From Thiemannella venezuelensis (GTDB lineage Bacteria; Actinomycetota; Actinomycetes; Streptosporangiales; Streptosporangiaceae), in NCBI RefSeq assembly GCF_014203605.1, contig NZ_JACHJJ010000019.1, positions 1 through 64,000 on the forward strand: a DNA stretch of 64,000 nucleotides, written 5' to 3'. Positions 8,247 to 16,624 of the stretch are shown here, piece after piece. The first letter of the stretch is position 1; every line of letters starts with the position of its first letter. The notes under the pieces are model-generated. The model was given only the letters and a program-made list of their open reading frames with translations, was not told the DNA's origin and searched no databases. A program made the position numbers and the translations under genes.

Positions 8247-9037
8247 GCGGTCCCGAGGGGGCGGCCCCGCAGAGGGGTCCGGAGCCGATCTGGCGGGCGC
8301 TCGGCATGGGCGGGGCGGCGCTGGCCCTGGTCGCGATGGCCTGGGCGCACCTCGCCGGGGGCGGCGCGGTGGACCCGATGACCGGGCTGATCAGCGACTA
8401 CGCCCTGCTGGACGGCACCGCCTGGGCTCTGGTCGGCGGCACGCTCGCGCTGGCCGCGGGCTGCCTGTGGACCGCGTACGGCCTGGCCGGGACGGACCCG
8501 GCGGGCAGCGCGGCGGCCCGGGTGCTGCTGGTGGCGGCGGCGCTGGGCCTGCTGCTGACCGCGTCGTTCCCCACCGACGCCGCGCCCGGGGTCGTTTCGA
8601 TCACCGGGGAGATCCACCGCTGGTCGGCGGCCGTGGTGTTCACCGCGCTGCCGTGCGCGGGCCGGCTGCTCGGCCGCCGCTCCGGCGACACCCTGCTCTC
8701 GGCGGTGAGCGCGCTCTCGGTGCTTCTGCTGGCGGCGTTCCTAGCGGCCCACCCCGGCTCGCTGACCGCGGACCTGATCGACGGTCCGGCCTACTACGGC
8801 CTGGTCGAGCGCCTGCTGATGCTCGCCGAGATCGTGCTGGTCTTCCTGGCCGCCCGCGGTGTGGGCGGCCAGCGCGGCCGGGGCGTGGGCGTCCAGCACC
8901 GCCAGGGCATGGTCGGCGGCCTCCTCCAGCGACCGGCCCGCGCCGGTGAGCTCGGCCCTCGCGTGCCGGCCACCGCCCATCCGGGAGCGGACGGCCGCCA
9001 GCGCCCGCGTGAGCCGCTCGGCCTCGGCTCCGTATGA
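8243..9037 (+). CDS. DUF998 membrane protein with read-through tail
   Basis: A 264-codon frame. Residues 1-200 form a typical DUF998 protein with about six helices: MAWAHLAGGGAVDPMTGLIS, TASFPTDAAPG, GEIHRWSAAVVFTALPCAG and a final helix MLAEIVLVFLAARG. The family normally ends about there. The remaining 60 codons are Gly/Arg/Gln-rich, resemble nothing, and lie antisense to the AfsR-type regulator gene. The start overlaps the glycosyltransferase stop, so the two membrane-associated proteins are probably made together. The function of DUF998 is unknown. The true 3' end appears to have been lost or merged with the opposing gene. Confidence 0.8.
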   Translation: MSGPEGAAPQRGPEPIWRALGMGGAALALVAMAWAHLAGGGAVDPMTGLISDYALLDGTAWALVGGTLALAAGCLWTAYGLAGTDPAGSAAARVLLVAAALGLLLTASFPTDAAPGVVSITGEIHRWSAAVVFTALPCAGRLLGRRSGDTLLSAVSALSVLLLAAFLAAHPGSLTADLIDGPAYYGLVERLLMLAEIVLVFLAARGVGGQRGRGVGVQHRQGMVGGLLQRPARAGELGPRVPATAHPGADGRQRPREPLGLGSV

Positions 9038-11929
9038 ATCGCCCGGTGACGCCCGCCTCAACGTCGCGGCGAGCGTCACCGCGGCCTCGTCCATGCCGGT
9101 CCGGGCGAACAGCACGACGAGGTTGCGCAGCGCGGTCGCGATCAGCGTGCGGTTGCCGACCCGGCGCCAGTGCGCAATCGCCTCGTGGAACAGCTCCAGG
9201 GCGGGTCCCGCCGGGCCGTGCCGCCCGCGCAGCGCGACGGTCGAGGTGAGCACCAGGCCCGCGACGAACCGGTTGCCCACCTCCTCGCACAGCGCCCGCG
9301 CGACCGCCAGCGCCGCCTCGGCGGCCTCCGGGTCGAGATCGGTCAGGACCTCGCCCTCGGCGAAGCGGGCGAAGGCGATGACCGTCGGGTTGCGCGACTC
9401 CGCGGCCAGCGCGACCGCCCGGCGGGCGGCCTCCAGCGCGGCGTCCGCGTCACCGGAGTAGCAGTGGGCGAGCGCCTGGCAGGCCGCGGCCATGGCCCGG
9501 ACGGTCTGGCCGCCGGACTCCTGCGCGGCGCCGAGCTCCTCCATGGCGCGGTAGGCGTCCAGCGCGGTGCCGAGGTCGCCGCTGACCAGCGCCACGTCCC
9601 CGAGGGCCGCCACCGCCGTCACCACGTCCCCCCGCCGCACCGGCGGCGCCGCTCCCGTGCCGCCGCTCCCCGGCCCGCCGAGAAGAGTCGTGCGGGCCCT
9701 CTCCCCGAGTCCGCCGGCGGCCAGCGCGACGCCCTGCCGGGCGAGCCCGGCCGCCTCGGCCAGCCGGCCGTCGCCCCAGGCGGCGAAGGCCGCGGCGCCG
9801 TACACCACGGCGAGCCTCGGATGCTCCGCGGCCGCCGCGGTCGCCGCGGCCACCGTGGCCTCCCCCCAGGCCGTGACGTCGCCGCGCCCGGCCCAGTAGC
9901 CGTACCGCGCGAGCGCGGCGGCGATCCGGATCGTCAGGTCGTGATCGCCGGCCTCGCGCGCCCAGTTCCAGGCCAGGCGCATGTCGGCGAGCCAGGTCTC
10001 CACGGTCTGCGTCCACCGGACCTCGTCCGGGCCCCACAGTCTCTTCTCGGCCTCCTCCGCCAGTTCGGCCATCACCGTGGCGTGCCGGTGCCGCAGCCGC
10101 CGGAGCTCTCCCGCGTCCAGGCGGCGCAGGGCGTAGGCGCGCAGGGTCTCCAGCATCCGGTAGCGGCCGACCCCCGTGTGGCCGGGCCGGGTCAGCATCG
10201 ACCGGTCGGCGAGCCTGGCGACCAGGTCGGCGGTGTACGGCCCGGCCACGGCCTCGGCGGTGGCCAGGTCGAACGGGCCAGCGAAGGCCGCGAGCCGGAG
10301 GAAGGTCCGCTGCTCCTCGGCGGAGAGCATGTCGTAGGACCAGTCGATCACGGTCTCCAGCGCGCCGTGGCGGCCCACCGGGCGGGTACGGCGCAGCAGC
10401 GCGAAGCGCCCGTCCAGCCGGTCGGCGAGGTCGTCCACGGTGAGCGAGCCGATCCTGGCCGCCGCCAGTTCCACGGCCAGCGGCAGCCCGTCCAGCGCCC
10501 GGCAGATCTCGGCTATCCGCTCCTCCTGGCCCGGCTCGTCGGCGAACCCGGGGATCGGCACCCGGGCGCGGAACAGCTCGGCCGCGTGGCCGGCCTCCAG
10601 CGGAGGGACGTCCAGGACGTGCTCTCCCGCCGCCCCGAGCCGTTCGCGGCTGGTGGCCAGGACCGCCGCCCCCGGCATGCGGTCGAGCAGTTCGGGAACC
10701 GCGGGAAGCAGGTGCTCGCAGTTGTCCAGGACGAGCAGCCCGCGCGTCGTGGCGGCCCACTCGCCGAGCGCGTCCGCGACCGCCACCCCCGGCTCCGCCT
10801 CCAGTCCGGCCGCGGCGGCCACCGTGTGGGCGAGCGCGCCCGCGTCCCCGAGCGGGGCGAGGTCGACCCAGAAGACCTCCTCGCCGTGGTCGTGCGCGAT
10901 TCGCCGGGCGAGCCTGGTCTTGCCGACACCGCCGGGGCCGGTGAGCGTGACGATCCGGCCGGCGGCCAGCGTCCGCCGGATCGCGGTGAGCTCGCCCTCC
11001 CGTCCGATGAGGGAGTCCGGGCGGCGTTCGCACGGCGGGGAGGCGGGAAGGCGGGATCCCGGGCCACCGTGCGGGACGCGCGATCCCGAAGCACCGTGCG
11101 GGACGCGCGATCCCGAAGCACCGTGCGGGACGCGCGATCCCGAAGCACCGTGCGGGACGCGCGATCCCTGGCCACCGTGCGGGGTGTCGGGGCGCAGGTC
11201 GCGGGAGTCGGGGCGGAGCTCGCCGCGGAGGACGCGCCGGTGCAGGTCGCGCAGGTCGGATGAGGGGTCGAGGCCCAGTTCGTCGCGGAGCGCGTCGCGG
11301 TGCCGGGTGTAGGCGGCCAGAGCGTCGGGGACCCGTCCGGCGCGGGTGAGGGCGGTGACCAGGAGGGCGACGGCGCGCTCGCGCCACGGGTGGGCGAGCG
11401 CCAGCGCGTCCAGGTCCGCCACGGCCGCGCCGGGCTCGCCGAGGGCGAGCAGGGCGGCGGCGCGGTCCTCGCGGGCGGTCAGCCGCAGCTCCTCCAGGCG
11501 GGCGGCCTCGGCCCGGGCGAAGTCGAACCCGGCCAGCGCGGGGCCCCGCCACAGGCCCAGCGCCTCGTCCAGCAGGCCGAGCCGGGCCAGCGGGTCGGCG
11601 GTCCGCCCGGCCCGGCCCGCCAGCGCGGTGAAGCGCTCGGCGTCCACGCCGTCCGCCGGGACGTCGAGCATGTAGCCGGGCGAACGGGTCAGCACGAGCC
11701 CTTCCCGGCCGAGGAACCGGCGCAGCCGCGTCACGCAGGTCTGCAGTGTGTTGCGGGCGTCGCGGGGCAGCCGGTCGCCGAACATCTCGTCCACGAGCTG
11801 GTCGACGGGGACCACCAGGCCCCGGCGGAGCAGCAGGCCGGTCAGCAGGGCCCGCTGCCGGTCCCCGGTCACCTCGACGGACTCGCCGTCCCGCCGGACC
11901 TCCAGCGGGCCAAGGATCATGAATTCCAC
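8741..11929 (-). CDS. AfsR/SARP-type transcriptional regulator with NB-ARC ATPase
   Basis: A regulator of about 1062 residues. The N-terminus reads (V)EFMILGPLEVRRDGE, the classic SARP opening, then an OmpR-like winged helix (to about 95) and the BTAD domain (about 100-245) ending ELGLDPSSDLRDLHRRVL. A repeat-rich linker (about 253-288) precedes an NB-ARC-like ATPase with Walker A GPGGVGKTRLARR near residue 335 and LLVLDNCEHLLP, then a long TPR-like helical C-terminus. I start at the GTG at 11929 because it gives the family N-terminus and has GGGAGGG upstream. The last 45 codons run into DUF998. It is divergent from the desaturase gene, a possible target. Confidence 0.87.
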   Translation of the reverse strand: MEFMILGPLEVRRDGESVEVTGDRQRALLTGLLLRRGLVVPVDQLVDEMFGDRLPRDARNTLQTCVTRLRRFLGREGLVLTRSPGYMLDVPADGVDAERFTALAGRAGRTADPLARLGLLDEALGLWRGPALAGFDFARAEAARLEELRLTAREDRAAALLALGEPGAAVADLDALALAHPWRERAVALLVTALTRAGRVPDALAAYTRHRDALRDELGLDPSSDLRDLHRRVLRGELRPDSRDLRPDTPHGGQGSRVPHGASGSRVPHGASGSRVPHGASGSRVPHGGPGSRLPASPPCERRPDSLIGREGELTAIRRTLAAGRIVTLTGPGGVGKTRLARRIAHDHGEEVFWVDLAPLGDAGALAHTVAAAAGLEAEPGVAVADALGEWAATTRGLLVLDNCEHLLPAVPELLDRMPGAAVLATSRERLGAAGEHVLDVPPLEAGHAAELFRARVPIPGFADEPGQEERIAEICRALDGLPLAVELAAARIGSLTVDDLADRLDGRFALLRRTRPVGRHGALETVIDWSYDMLSAEEQRTFLRLAAFAGPFDLATAEAVAGPYTADLVARLADRSMLTRPGHTGVGRYRMLETLRAYALRRLDAGELRRLRHRHATVMAELAEEAEKRLWGPDEVRWTQTVETWLADMRLAWNWAREAGDHDLTIRIAAALARYGYWAGRGDVTAWGEATVAAATAAAAEHPRLAVVYGAAAFAAWGDGRLAEAAGLARQGVALAAGGLGERARTTLLGGPGSGGTGAAPPVRRGDVVTAVAALGDVALVSGDLGTALDAYRAMEELGAAQESGGQTVRAMAAACQALAHCYSGDADAALEAARRAVALAAESRNPTVIAFARFAEGEVLTDLDPEAAEAALAVARALCEEVGNRFVAGLVLTSTVALRGRHGPAGPALELFHEAIAHWRRVGNRTLIATALRNLVVLFARTGMDEAAVTLAATLRRASPGDSYGAEAERLTRALAAVRSRMGGGRHARAELTGAGRSLEEAADHALAVLDAHAPAALAAHTAGGQEDQHDLGEHQQALDQAVVGRTVDQVRGQRAGVGR
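11065..11172 (-). repeat. Four in-frame 27-bp tandem repeats in the SARP linker
   Basis: The unit starting CACCGTGCGGGACGCGCGAT recurs at 11065, 11092, 11119 and 11146, with a fifth partial copy at 11173 and a partial one just before 11065. Each unit encodes the nonapeptide SGSRVPHGA (or a close variant) in the linker between the BTAD and ATPase domains. Being 27 bp, copy-number change keeps the frame. Confidence 0.93.
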
Positions 11930-12076
11930 GCCCCCACCCTCCCGGCCGGGGTGCGCGGCGACCACGCACTAATACGGGTTCGGCGGATCGTCCTTCCCTG
12001 CGGGCGCCACCACAAGTGGGAACACCACAAACCTCGCGGCAATAAATAGGACCAATCACACTTACGAGGCCCGGAT

Positions 12077-12098
12077 TAACCTACGTTAACGTAGGTTA
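12077..12098. promoter_or_regulatory. 22-bp perfect palindrome upstream of the desaturase gene
   Basis: TAACCTACGTT followed directly by its reverse complement AACGTAGGTTA. It lies 30 bases before the desaturase ATG, in an unusually A/T-rich stretch for this genome. Size and symmetry fit a TetR-family dimer site for repression of the desaturase gene; no TetR gene lies in the window, so the binder is unknown. Confidence 0.75.
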
Positions 12099-12127
12099 CG
12101 GTTCCGTAGTCCGCGAGGGAGAGCACC

Positions 12128-13060
12128 ATGCGAGAGTTCAGCCAGACCGAGCTGCTGCACGAGCTTGAGCCCGTTGTGGCGGGCGAGCTGGACCGGCATC
12201 TCAAGGTGGCCAAGGAGTGGTTCCCGCACGAGTACATCCCGTGGTCCGAAGGCCGCGACTACGACGGCCTGTTCGGCGGCGAGCCGTGGGCGGAGACCGA
12301 CTCGGCCATCCCCGAGGAGGCGCGGATCTCCCTCATCGTCAACCTGCTGACCGAGGACAACCTGCCCAGCTACCACCACGAGATCGCCACCACCTTCGGC
12401 CGCGACGCGGCGTGGGGCACGTGGGTGCACCGCTGGACGGCCGAGGAGGGCCGGCACGGCACCGCCATCCGCGACTACCTGACGGTCACCCGGGCCGTCG
12501 ACCCGGTCGCCCTGGAGCGGGCGCGGATGACCCACATGGGTGAGGGTTTCACCAACTCCTACGACGGCGTGCTGCACTCCCTCGCCTACGTCTCGTTCCA
12601 GGAGCTGGCCACCCGCATCTCGCACCGGAACACCGGCAAGGCCTCCGGGGACCCGAACTGCGAGCGGCTGCTCGCCAAGATCGCGGCCGACGAGAACCTG
12701 CACATGCTCTTCTACCGCAACCTGCTCAACGCGGCCTTCCAGCTCACCCCGAGCCAGACCATGCGCGCCGTCACCGACGTGGTGACCACCTTCCAGATGC
12801 CCGGCACCGGCATCGAGGGCTTCACCCGCAAGGCCCTGGTGATCGCCAACGCCGGCATCTACGACCTGCGCCTGCACCTCGACGACGTGCTCATGCCGGT
12901 GCTGCGCCAGTGGGCCGTGTTCGACATGGAGGACCTCGACGCCGACGGCGAGAAGGCCCGTGAGGAGCTCGCCGCGTTCCTCGCCCGCACCGAGGCCACC
13001 GCCTCCCGCTTCGTCGAGCGCCGCGAGGCCCGCCGCGCCGCCCAGGCGGCTCGCGCCTGA
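12128..13060 (+). CDS. Acyl-[ACP] desaturase (di-iron)
   Basis: A 310-residue soluble fatty-acid desaturase of the stearoyl-ACP desaturase/DesA family, introducing a double bond into ACP-bound acyl chains with O2 and reduced ferredoxin. The di-iron ligands are visible: Glu76 (LLTEDNLPSYHHE), Glu107 and His110 (WTAEEGRHG), Glu159 (SFQEL), Glu189 and His192 (ADENLHMLF). The length is near the usual 300-340. The ATG at 12128 follows GAGGGAGAG. The palindrome 30 bases upstream suggests repression by a TetR-like lipid sensor. Its stop is only 3 bases from the stop of the convergent MFS gene, with no terminator between. Confidence 0.93.
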   Translation: MREFSQTELLHELEPVVAGELDRHLKVAKEWFPHEYIPWSEGRDYDGLFGGEPWAETDSAIPEEARISLIVNLLTEDNLPSYHHEIATTFGRDAAWGTWVHRWTAEEGRHGTAIRDYLTVTRAVDPVALERARMTHMGEGFTNSYDGVLHSLAYVSFQELATRISHRNTGKASGDPNCERLLAKIAADENLHMLFYRNLLNAAFQLTPSQTMRAVTDVVTTFQMPGTGIEGFTRKALVIANAGIYDLRLHLDDVLMPVLRQWAVFDMEDLDADGEKAREELAAFLARTEATASRFVERREARRAAQAARA

Positions 13061-13063
13061 CCG

Positions 13064-14284
13064 TCAGACGGCGGCGGAGGCCGGCTCGCGGTCCGGGGAG
13101 CGGTCGGCCGCGGGCCGCAGGCCGGACAGGAAGAAGAACACCAGCAGGGCGGCGAGGCCGGTGGTGACCGGCGGGACGATGAAGGCGAGCGCGGGGCCGG
13201 AACGGTCCACGAGCTGGCCGGCGACCGCGGCGCCGGTGGCGATGCCCAGGCCCGTCGCGCCGTTGAGCCAGGTGAACGTCTCGGTCCTGACCTCGGCCGG
13301 GACCAGCCGCTCGACCAGGGTGTAGCCGGTGATCACGGCCGGGGCGATCACGAACCCGGCCAGGGCGGCGGCGCCGTACAGCAGGGGGACGGAGCCGGCG
13401 AAGGCCAGCGCGACCGTCGAGGCGGAGAGCAGGGCGACGGCGGCCAGCAGCCGGACCGCGATCTCCGCCCGCCAGCGGACGACGCCGTAGACGAGGCCAC
13501 CGGCGAGGCTGGCGCCGGAGAACGTCGCGTAGATCGGCCCCGCCGCGCCGGCCTGGCCGAGGGCGGCGGTGGTGGAGGTGATGCCGACCTGGAGGCTGCC
13601 GAACACGGTGCCGATCGCGACGAAGGCGGCCGCGAGCACGGCCACCCCGCGCAGCCGGAGCACGCCGTGCTGGGCGCGGACCCGGACCGGCATCGGCTCG
13701 GGGGCGCCCGCGCGGACCGCGGCGAACGCCAGTGTGCCCGCCACGACCATGACCAGCGCCGCCGAGAGCGCCCAGACCGGCGAGAACCCGGTCGAGACGG
13801 CCACCAGCAGCACCGGGGCGAGAGTGAAGGTCAGCTCGTCGGTGATCGACTCCAGGGCGAAGGCCGTGCCCAGCCGCCCCGAGCGGCCGAGCAGGTGCGC
13901 CCAGCGGGCCCGGACCATGGATCCGACCTGCGGCATCGAGCCTCCGGCCAGCGCCGAGACGGCCACCAGCACCACGGCCGGGGCCTGCGCGGCGGCCAGC
14001 GCCAGCAGGGCGCCCAGCGCGGCGGCGTGCACGGCGACCTGCGGGAGCAGCACCTTCGCCTGGCCGTACCGGTCGGCCAGGCGCCCGGTCTGCGGGCCGA
14101 CCAGCGCCTGCGTCACCGCGGCGGCGGCCGAGGCGATGCCCGCCGCGCCGTACGAGCCGGTGGACCAGTGCACGAGCAGCAGGACGCCGAGCTGGAGCAT
14201 CGCGTACGGCAGGCGGGCGAGGAAGGCGGGGGCGAGGAAACGCCACGCGCCGGGGGAGCCGAGCACGGCGAGGTACGACTTCAA
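13064..14284 (-). CDS. MFS transporter
   Basis: A 406-residue major facilitator with about twelve hydrophobic segments in two halves. The loop 2-3 motif appears as GPQTGRLADRYGQAKVLL, and the second half starts around residue 215 (VLRLRGVAVLAAAFVAIG). The closest pattern is the small-molecule/drug efflux group of actinobacterial MFS proteins; substrate unknown. No strong ribosome site precedes the ATG at 14284, so initiation may be weak or leaderless. An inverted repeat CCGCT-TAT-AGCGG (14365-14377) lies about 80 bases upstream and may be an operator. Confidence 0.85.
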   Translation of the reverse strand: MKSYLAVLGSPGAWRFLAPAFLARLPYAMLQLGVLLLVHWSTGSYGAAGIASAAAAVTQALVGPQTGRLADRYGQAKVLLPQVAVHAAALGALLALAAAQAPAVVLVAVSALAGGSMPQVGSMVRARWAHLLGRSGRLGTAFALESITDELTFTLAPVLLVAVSTGFSPVWALSAALVMVVAGTLAFAAVRAGAPEPMPVRVRAQHGVLRLRGVAVLAAAFVAIGTVFGSLQVGITSTTAALGQAGAAGPIYATFSGASLAGGLVYGVVRWRAEIAVRLLAAVALLSASTVALAFAGSVPLLYGAAALAGFVIAPAVITGYTLVERLVPAEVRTETFTWLNGATGLGIATGAAVAGQLVDRSGPALAFIVPPVTTGLAALLVFFFLSGLRPAADRSPDREPASAAV

Positions 14285-14511
14285 CGGGTCTCCGTCCGAG
14301 TCCAGACGGAGCGCTGCCCGGTCCGGGAGCGCACCGTCGTGGTGGGCTTCGACCGGGGTAGATACCGCTTATAGCGGCCGCCTTGCGGTCATTGCGTGCG
14401 TCCGTTCAGAACGCACCAACAAGTCATCTTATGCCACGAATCGGACTCAACTTCACTCCCGCCCCACCCGGAACCCCGCGCCCTGCGGAGGCCCGGGCCC
14501 GTCCGCGCGCC

Positions 14512-14961
14512 CTACGCACGGGTGAACTCCATGATCCAGTTGGTCTCCCAGGTCTTCTCCCCGTCGGCGGAGAACGCCTGCTCCCAGCGGGCCGAGTTCT
14601 CCGTGATCTCCGACCAGACGAACCGCGCCCGGATCGGCGCGCCCTCGTGGGCGTCGTCGCCGTAGAACTCGCCCCGCCCGTCGGTGAAGCGGCCCACGAC
14701 CGGCGGGAACAGGGTGCCGGTGACGCTGCTCCCCCAGTAGAGGGACCACTCCTCGCGCTCGACGTCGAACAATCGCAGCGTCAGGCCGGAGGAGCCCCTG
14801 GTCGGGAAGGTGATCTCCTCGATGTTGGCGGCGCCGCCGAACATGGGGCGGACGACGGCGGTGCTCGGGAACTCCTCCCACTCGTCGGAGCCCGACAGCG
14901 GCTTGACGAGCTTGCGGTTGGCGATGTTCCAGGAACCGATCAGGAAGTCGAAGTCGCTCAT
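14512..14961 (-). CDS. DUF1579-like hypothetical protein
   Basis: A 149-residue soluble protein beginning MSDFDFLIGSWNIANRKL, a start seen in DUF1579-type beta-barrel proteins of unknown function. Alternating hydrophobic strands (LTLRLFDVEREEWSLYWGSS, GEFYGDDAHEGAPIRARFVW) fit a lipocalin-like barrel. No catalytic motif is seen and there is no signal peptide. It is divergent from the WYL regulator with 63 bases between the starts, the usual arrangement for a regulator and its target. Confidence 0.7.
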   Translation of the reverse strand: MSDFDFLIGSWNIANRKLVKPLSGSDEWEEFPSTAVVRPMFGGAANIEEITFPTRGSSGLTLRLFDVEREEWSLYWGSSVTGTLFPPVVGRFTDGRGEFYGDDAHEGAPIRARFVWSEITENSARWEQAFSADGEKTWETNWIMEFTRA

Positions 14962-14983
14962 GATCGAAGGCTAAGCCCGGGTC

Positions 14984-15017
14984 ACTGACATCTCCTGGCA
15001 GTGATTTTCCGGATAAT
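14984..15017 (+). promoter_or_regulatory. Promoter and CACTG/CAGTG dyad for the WYL gene
   Basis: GATAAT at 15012-15017 is a good -10 box, and transcription seven bases later would start at or next to the ATG at 15025, making the mRNA leaderless. Upstream, CACTG (14984-14988) and CAGTG (14998-15002) form an inverted repeat that could bind the regulator itself and also cover the divergent promoter. Confidence 0.55.
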
Positions 15018-15024
15018 TCATGTC

Positions 15025-16068
15025 ATGCGCGCGAGCCGGCTGATCTCCCTCCTGATGCTGCTCCAGACCCGCGGGCGGATGACCGCCCAGCAGCTCGCCC
15101 GCGAGCTGGAGGTCTCGGTCCGCACCGTCTACCGCGACGTGGAGGCCCTGCACTCCGCCGGGATCCCGCTGTACGGCGACGCGGGCCCCTCGGGCGGCTA
15201 CCGGCTGCTCGACGGCTACCGCACCCGGCTCACCGGGCTGACCCCCGAGGAGGCCGAGTCGCTGTTCCTGGCCGGGATGCCGGGACCCGCGGCGGAGCTC
15301 GGCCTCGGCTCGGTGGTGACGGCGGCCCGGCTCAAGCTCATGGCCGCGCTCCCGGCGGAGCTGCGGGACCGGGCCGGGCGGATCCGCGAGCGCTTCCACC
15401 TCGACGCCCCGAACTGGTACCACGACGCCGACGAGACCCCGTACCTGGCGGCCGTCGCCGACGCGGTGTGGAACCAGCGCCGCGCCGAGGTCCGCTACCG
15501 CCGGTGGAAGGCGCCCCAGGAGGTGGTGCGCGTGCTGGAGCCGTACGGGCTGGTGCTCAAGGCGGGCCGCTGGTACCTCGTCGCCCGCGCGGACGAGGGC
15601 GACGGGGGCAGGGCCGCGGGCGGCGGGGACGACGGCGGGCGCGGAGGCGTGCGCACCTACCGGGTCTCGCAGATCCTCGGCCTGCGGGTGCTGGCGGAGA
15701 CCTTCGACCGCCCCGCCGGGTTCGACCTGGCCGCCCACTGGCGCGCCGCCCTGGAGGAGTTCGAGGCCCGGCTCGTCCAGGGCGAGGCCGTCGTCCGGCT
15801 CTCCCCCGCGGGCATGGAGCGCCTGCCCGACATGGCCCGCCCGGCCATGCTCCGCGCCGCCGAGGCCACCGCCGAACCCGACGGGCGACCCGGCTGGACG
15901 CGGATCACCGTCCCCACCGAGTCGCCCTCGCACACCCTGAGCGAGTTCCTGCGGTTCGGCACGGACCTGGAGGTCCTCTCCCCCGCCGGCCTGCGCGACC
16001 TCGTCTCGGAGACCGCCCGCTCCCTGGCCGCACTGTACGGCGAAGCACCCTCGGCCGCGGATCCGTGA
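15025..16068 (+). CDS. YafY-type HTH/WYL-domain transcriptional regulator
   Basis: A 347-residue regulator. The N-terminal helix-turn-helix (residues 1-60) reads MRASRLISLLMLLQTRGRMT, then AQQLARELEVSVRTVYRDVE. The WYL ligand-sensing domain (about 130-230) contains VRYRRWKAPQEVVRVLEPYG followed by LVLKAGRWYLVARADE, and a C-terminal WCX-like dimer domain ends the protein. I start at the ATG at 15025, not at the GTG at 15001, because homology begins there and the promoter would make the transcript leaderless. It probably controls the divergent DUF1579-like gene and itself. A Gly-rich insertion (about 195-210) within the WYL domain is unusual. Confidence 0.88.
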   Translation: MRASRLISLLMLLQTRGRMTAQQLARELEVSVRTVYRDVEALHSAGIPLYGDAGPSGGYRLLDGYRTRLTGLTPEEAESLFLAGMPGPAAELGLGSVVTAARLKLMAALPAELRDRAGRIRERFHLDAPNWYHDADETPYLAAVADAVWNQRRAEVRYRRWKAPQEVVRVLEPYGLVLKAGRWYLVARADEGDGGRAAGGGDDGGRGGVRTYRVSQILGLRVLAETFDRPAGFDLAAHWRAALEEFEARLVQGEAVVRLSPAGMERLPDMARPAMLRAAEATAEPDGRPGWTRITVPTESPSHTLSEFLRFGTDLEVLSPAGLRDLVSETARSLAALYGEAPSAADP

Positions 16069-16176
16069 CGACCGCCCCGCTCCGCCGCGGCCCGCGCGGA
16101 CCGGGAAATCCGTTGATCATCCTGCCGGGGGGGCCATATCGTGCGGACTCCCGCACCCCGAGGAAGGAACGACCGT

Positions 16177-16500
16177 ATGGGCTCGATCGACGTGCGTCGC
16201 CTCACGCCCGAGGACTGGCGGACCTTCCGGGACATCCGGCTCGCCGCGCTCGCCGACGCGCCGGAGGCGTTCAGCTCCTCCCTCGCCAGGGAGCAGGCCT
16301 ACGACGACGCCCGCTGGCAGGCCATGATGGCGCCCGAGCGGGGCCACCCCCGGGTGGAGCTGTGGGTCGTCGACGGCAACGACCGCGCGACGGGCCTCTA
16401 CCGCCGGCTCGGCTTCGAGTTCACCGGCGAGGAGGAGCCCTGCGCCGACGACCCTCGCCTGCGCGATCGGCGCATGGCCCGTGCTCTGCCCGTCGTCTGA
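16177..16500 (+). pseudogene. GNAT acetyltransferase with deleted core
   Basis: A 107-residue frame. Residues 1-50 are a normal GNAT N-terminus (MGSIDVRRLTPEDWRTFRDI, RLAALADAPEAF) and residues 57-85 a normal GNAT C-terminal strand and helix ([28 protein letters not shown]). The 60-70 residues that should lie between them, including the acetyl-CoA motif R/Q-x-x-G-x-G/A, are absent; the join is near residues 51-57 (MAPERG). A clean in-frame deletion is the simplest explanation. The ribosome site AGGAAGG at 16161 is intact, so a protein may still be made, but acetyltransferase activity is very unlikely. Confidence 0.75.
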
Positions 16501-16545
16501 TCCCCTCCGGTTCCCGCAGGCGCACGAAGCGTCTGGGGATACCCG

Positions 16546-16604
16546 TTGTCAGGGTATGCCTGACGCCATAGAGTCATGTCACGGCGTCAGGCATACCCTG
16601 ACAA
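16546..16604. promoter_or_regulatory. Perfect 22-bp inverted repeat (paired operators)
   Basis: Left arm 16546-16567 (TTGTCAGGGTATGCCTGACG plus CC) and right arm 16583-16604 are exact reverse complements separated by 15 bases. Each arm is itself a dyad, GTCAGG-N5-CCTGAC, so the element looks like two identical operators in opposite orientation. It lies 21 bases before the ATG of the ClpX-zinc-finger/HTH gene. A strong hairpin is the alternative, but no T-run follows. Confidence 0.8.
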
Positions 16605-16624
16605 GGTCGATCGAGGAGGACTCC

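Noticed and set aside
11058-11180. Regular 27-bp repeats that could be taken for a CRISPR array.
   Set aside because: The units are contiguous without spacers and are translated in frame within the regulator linker.
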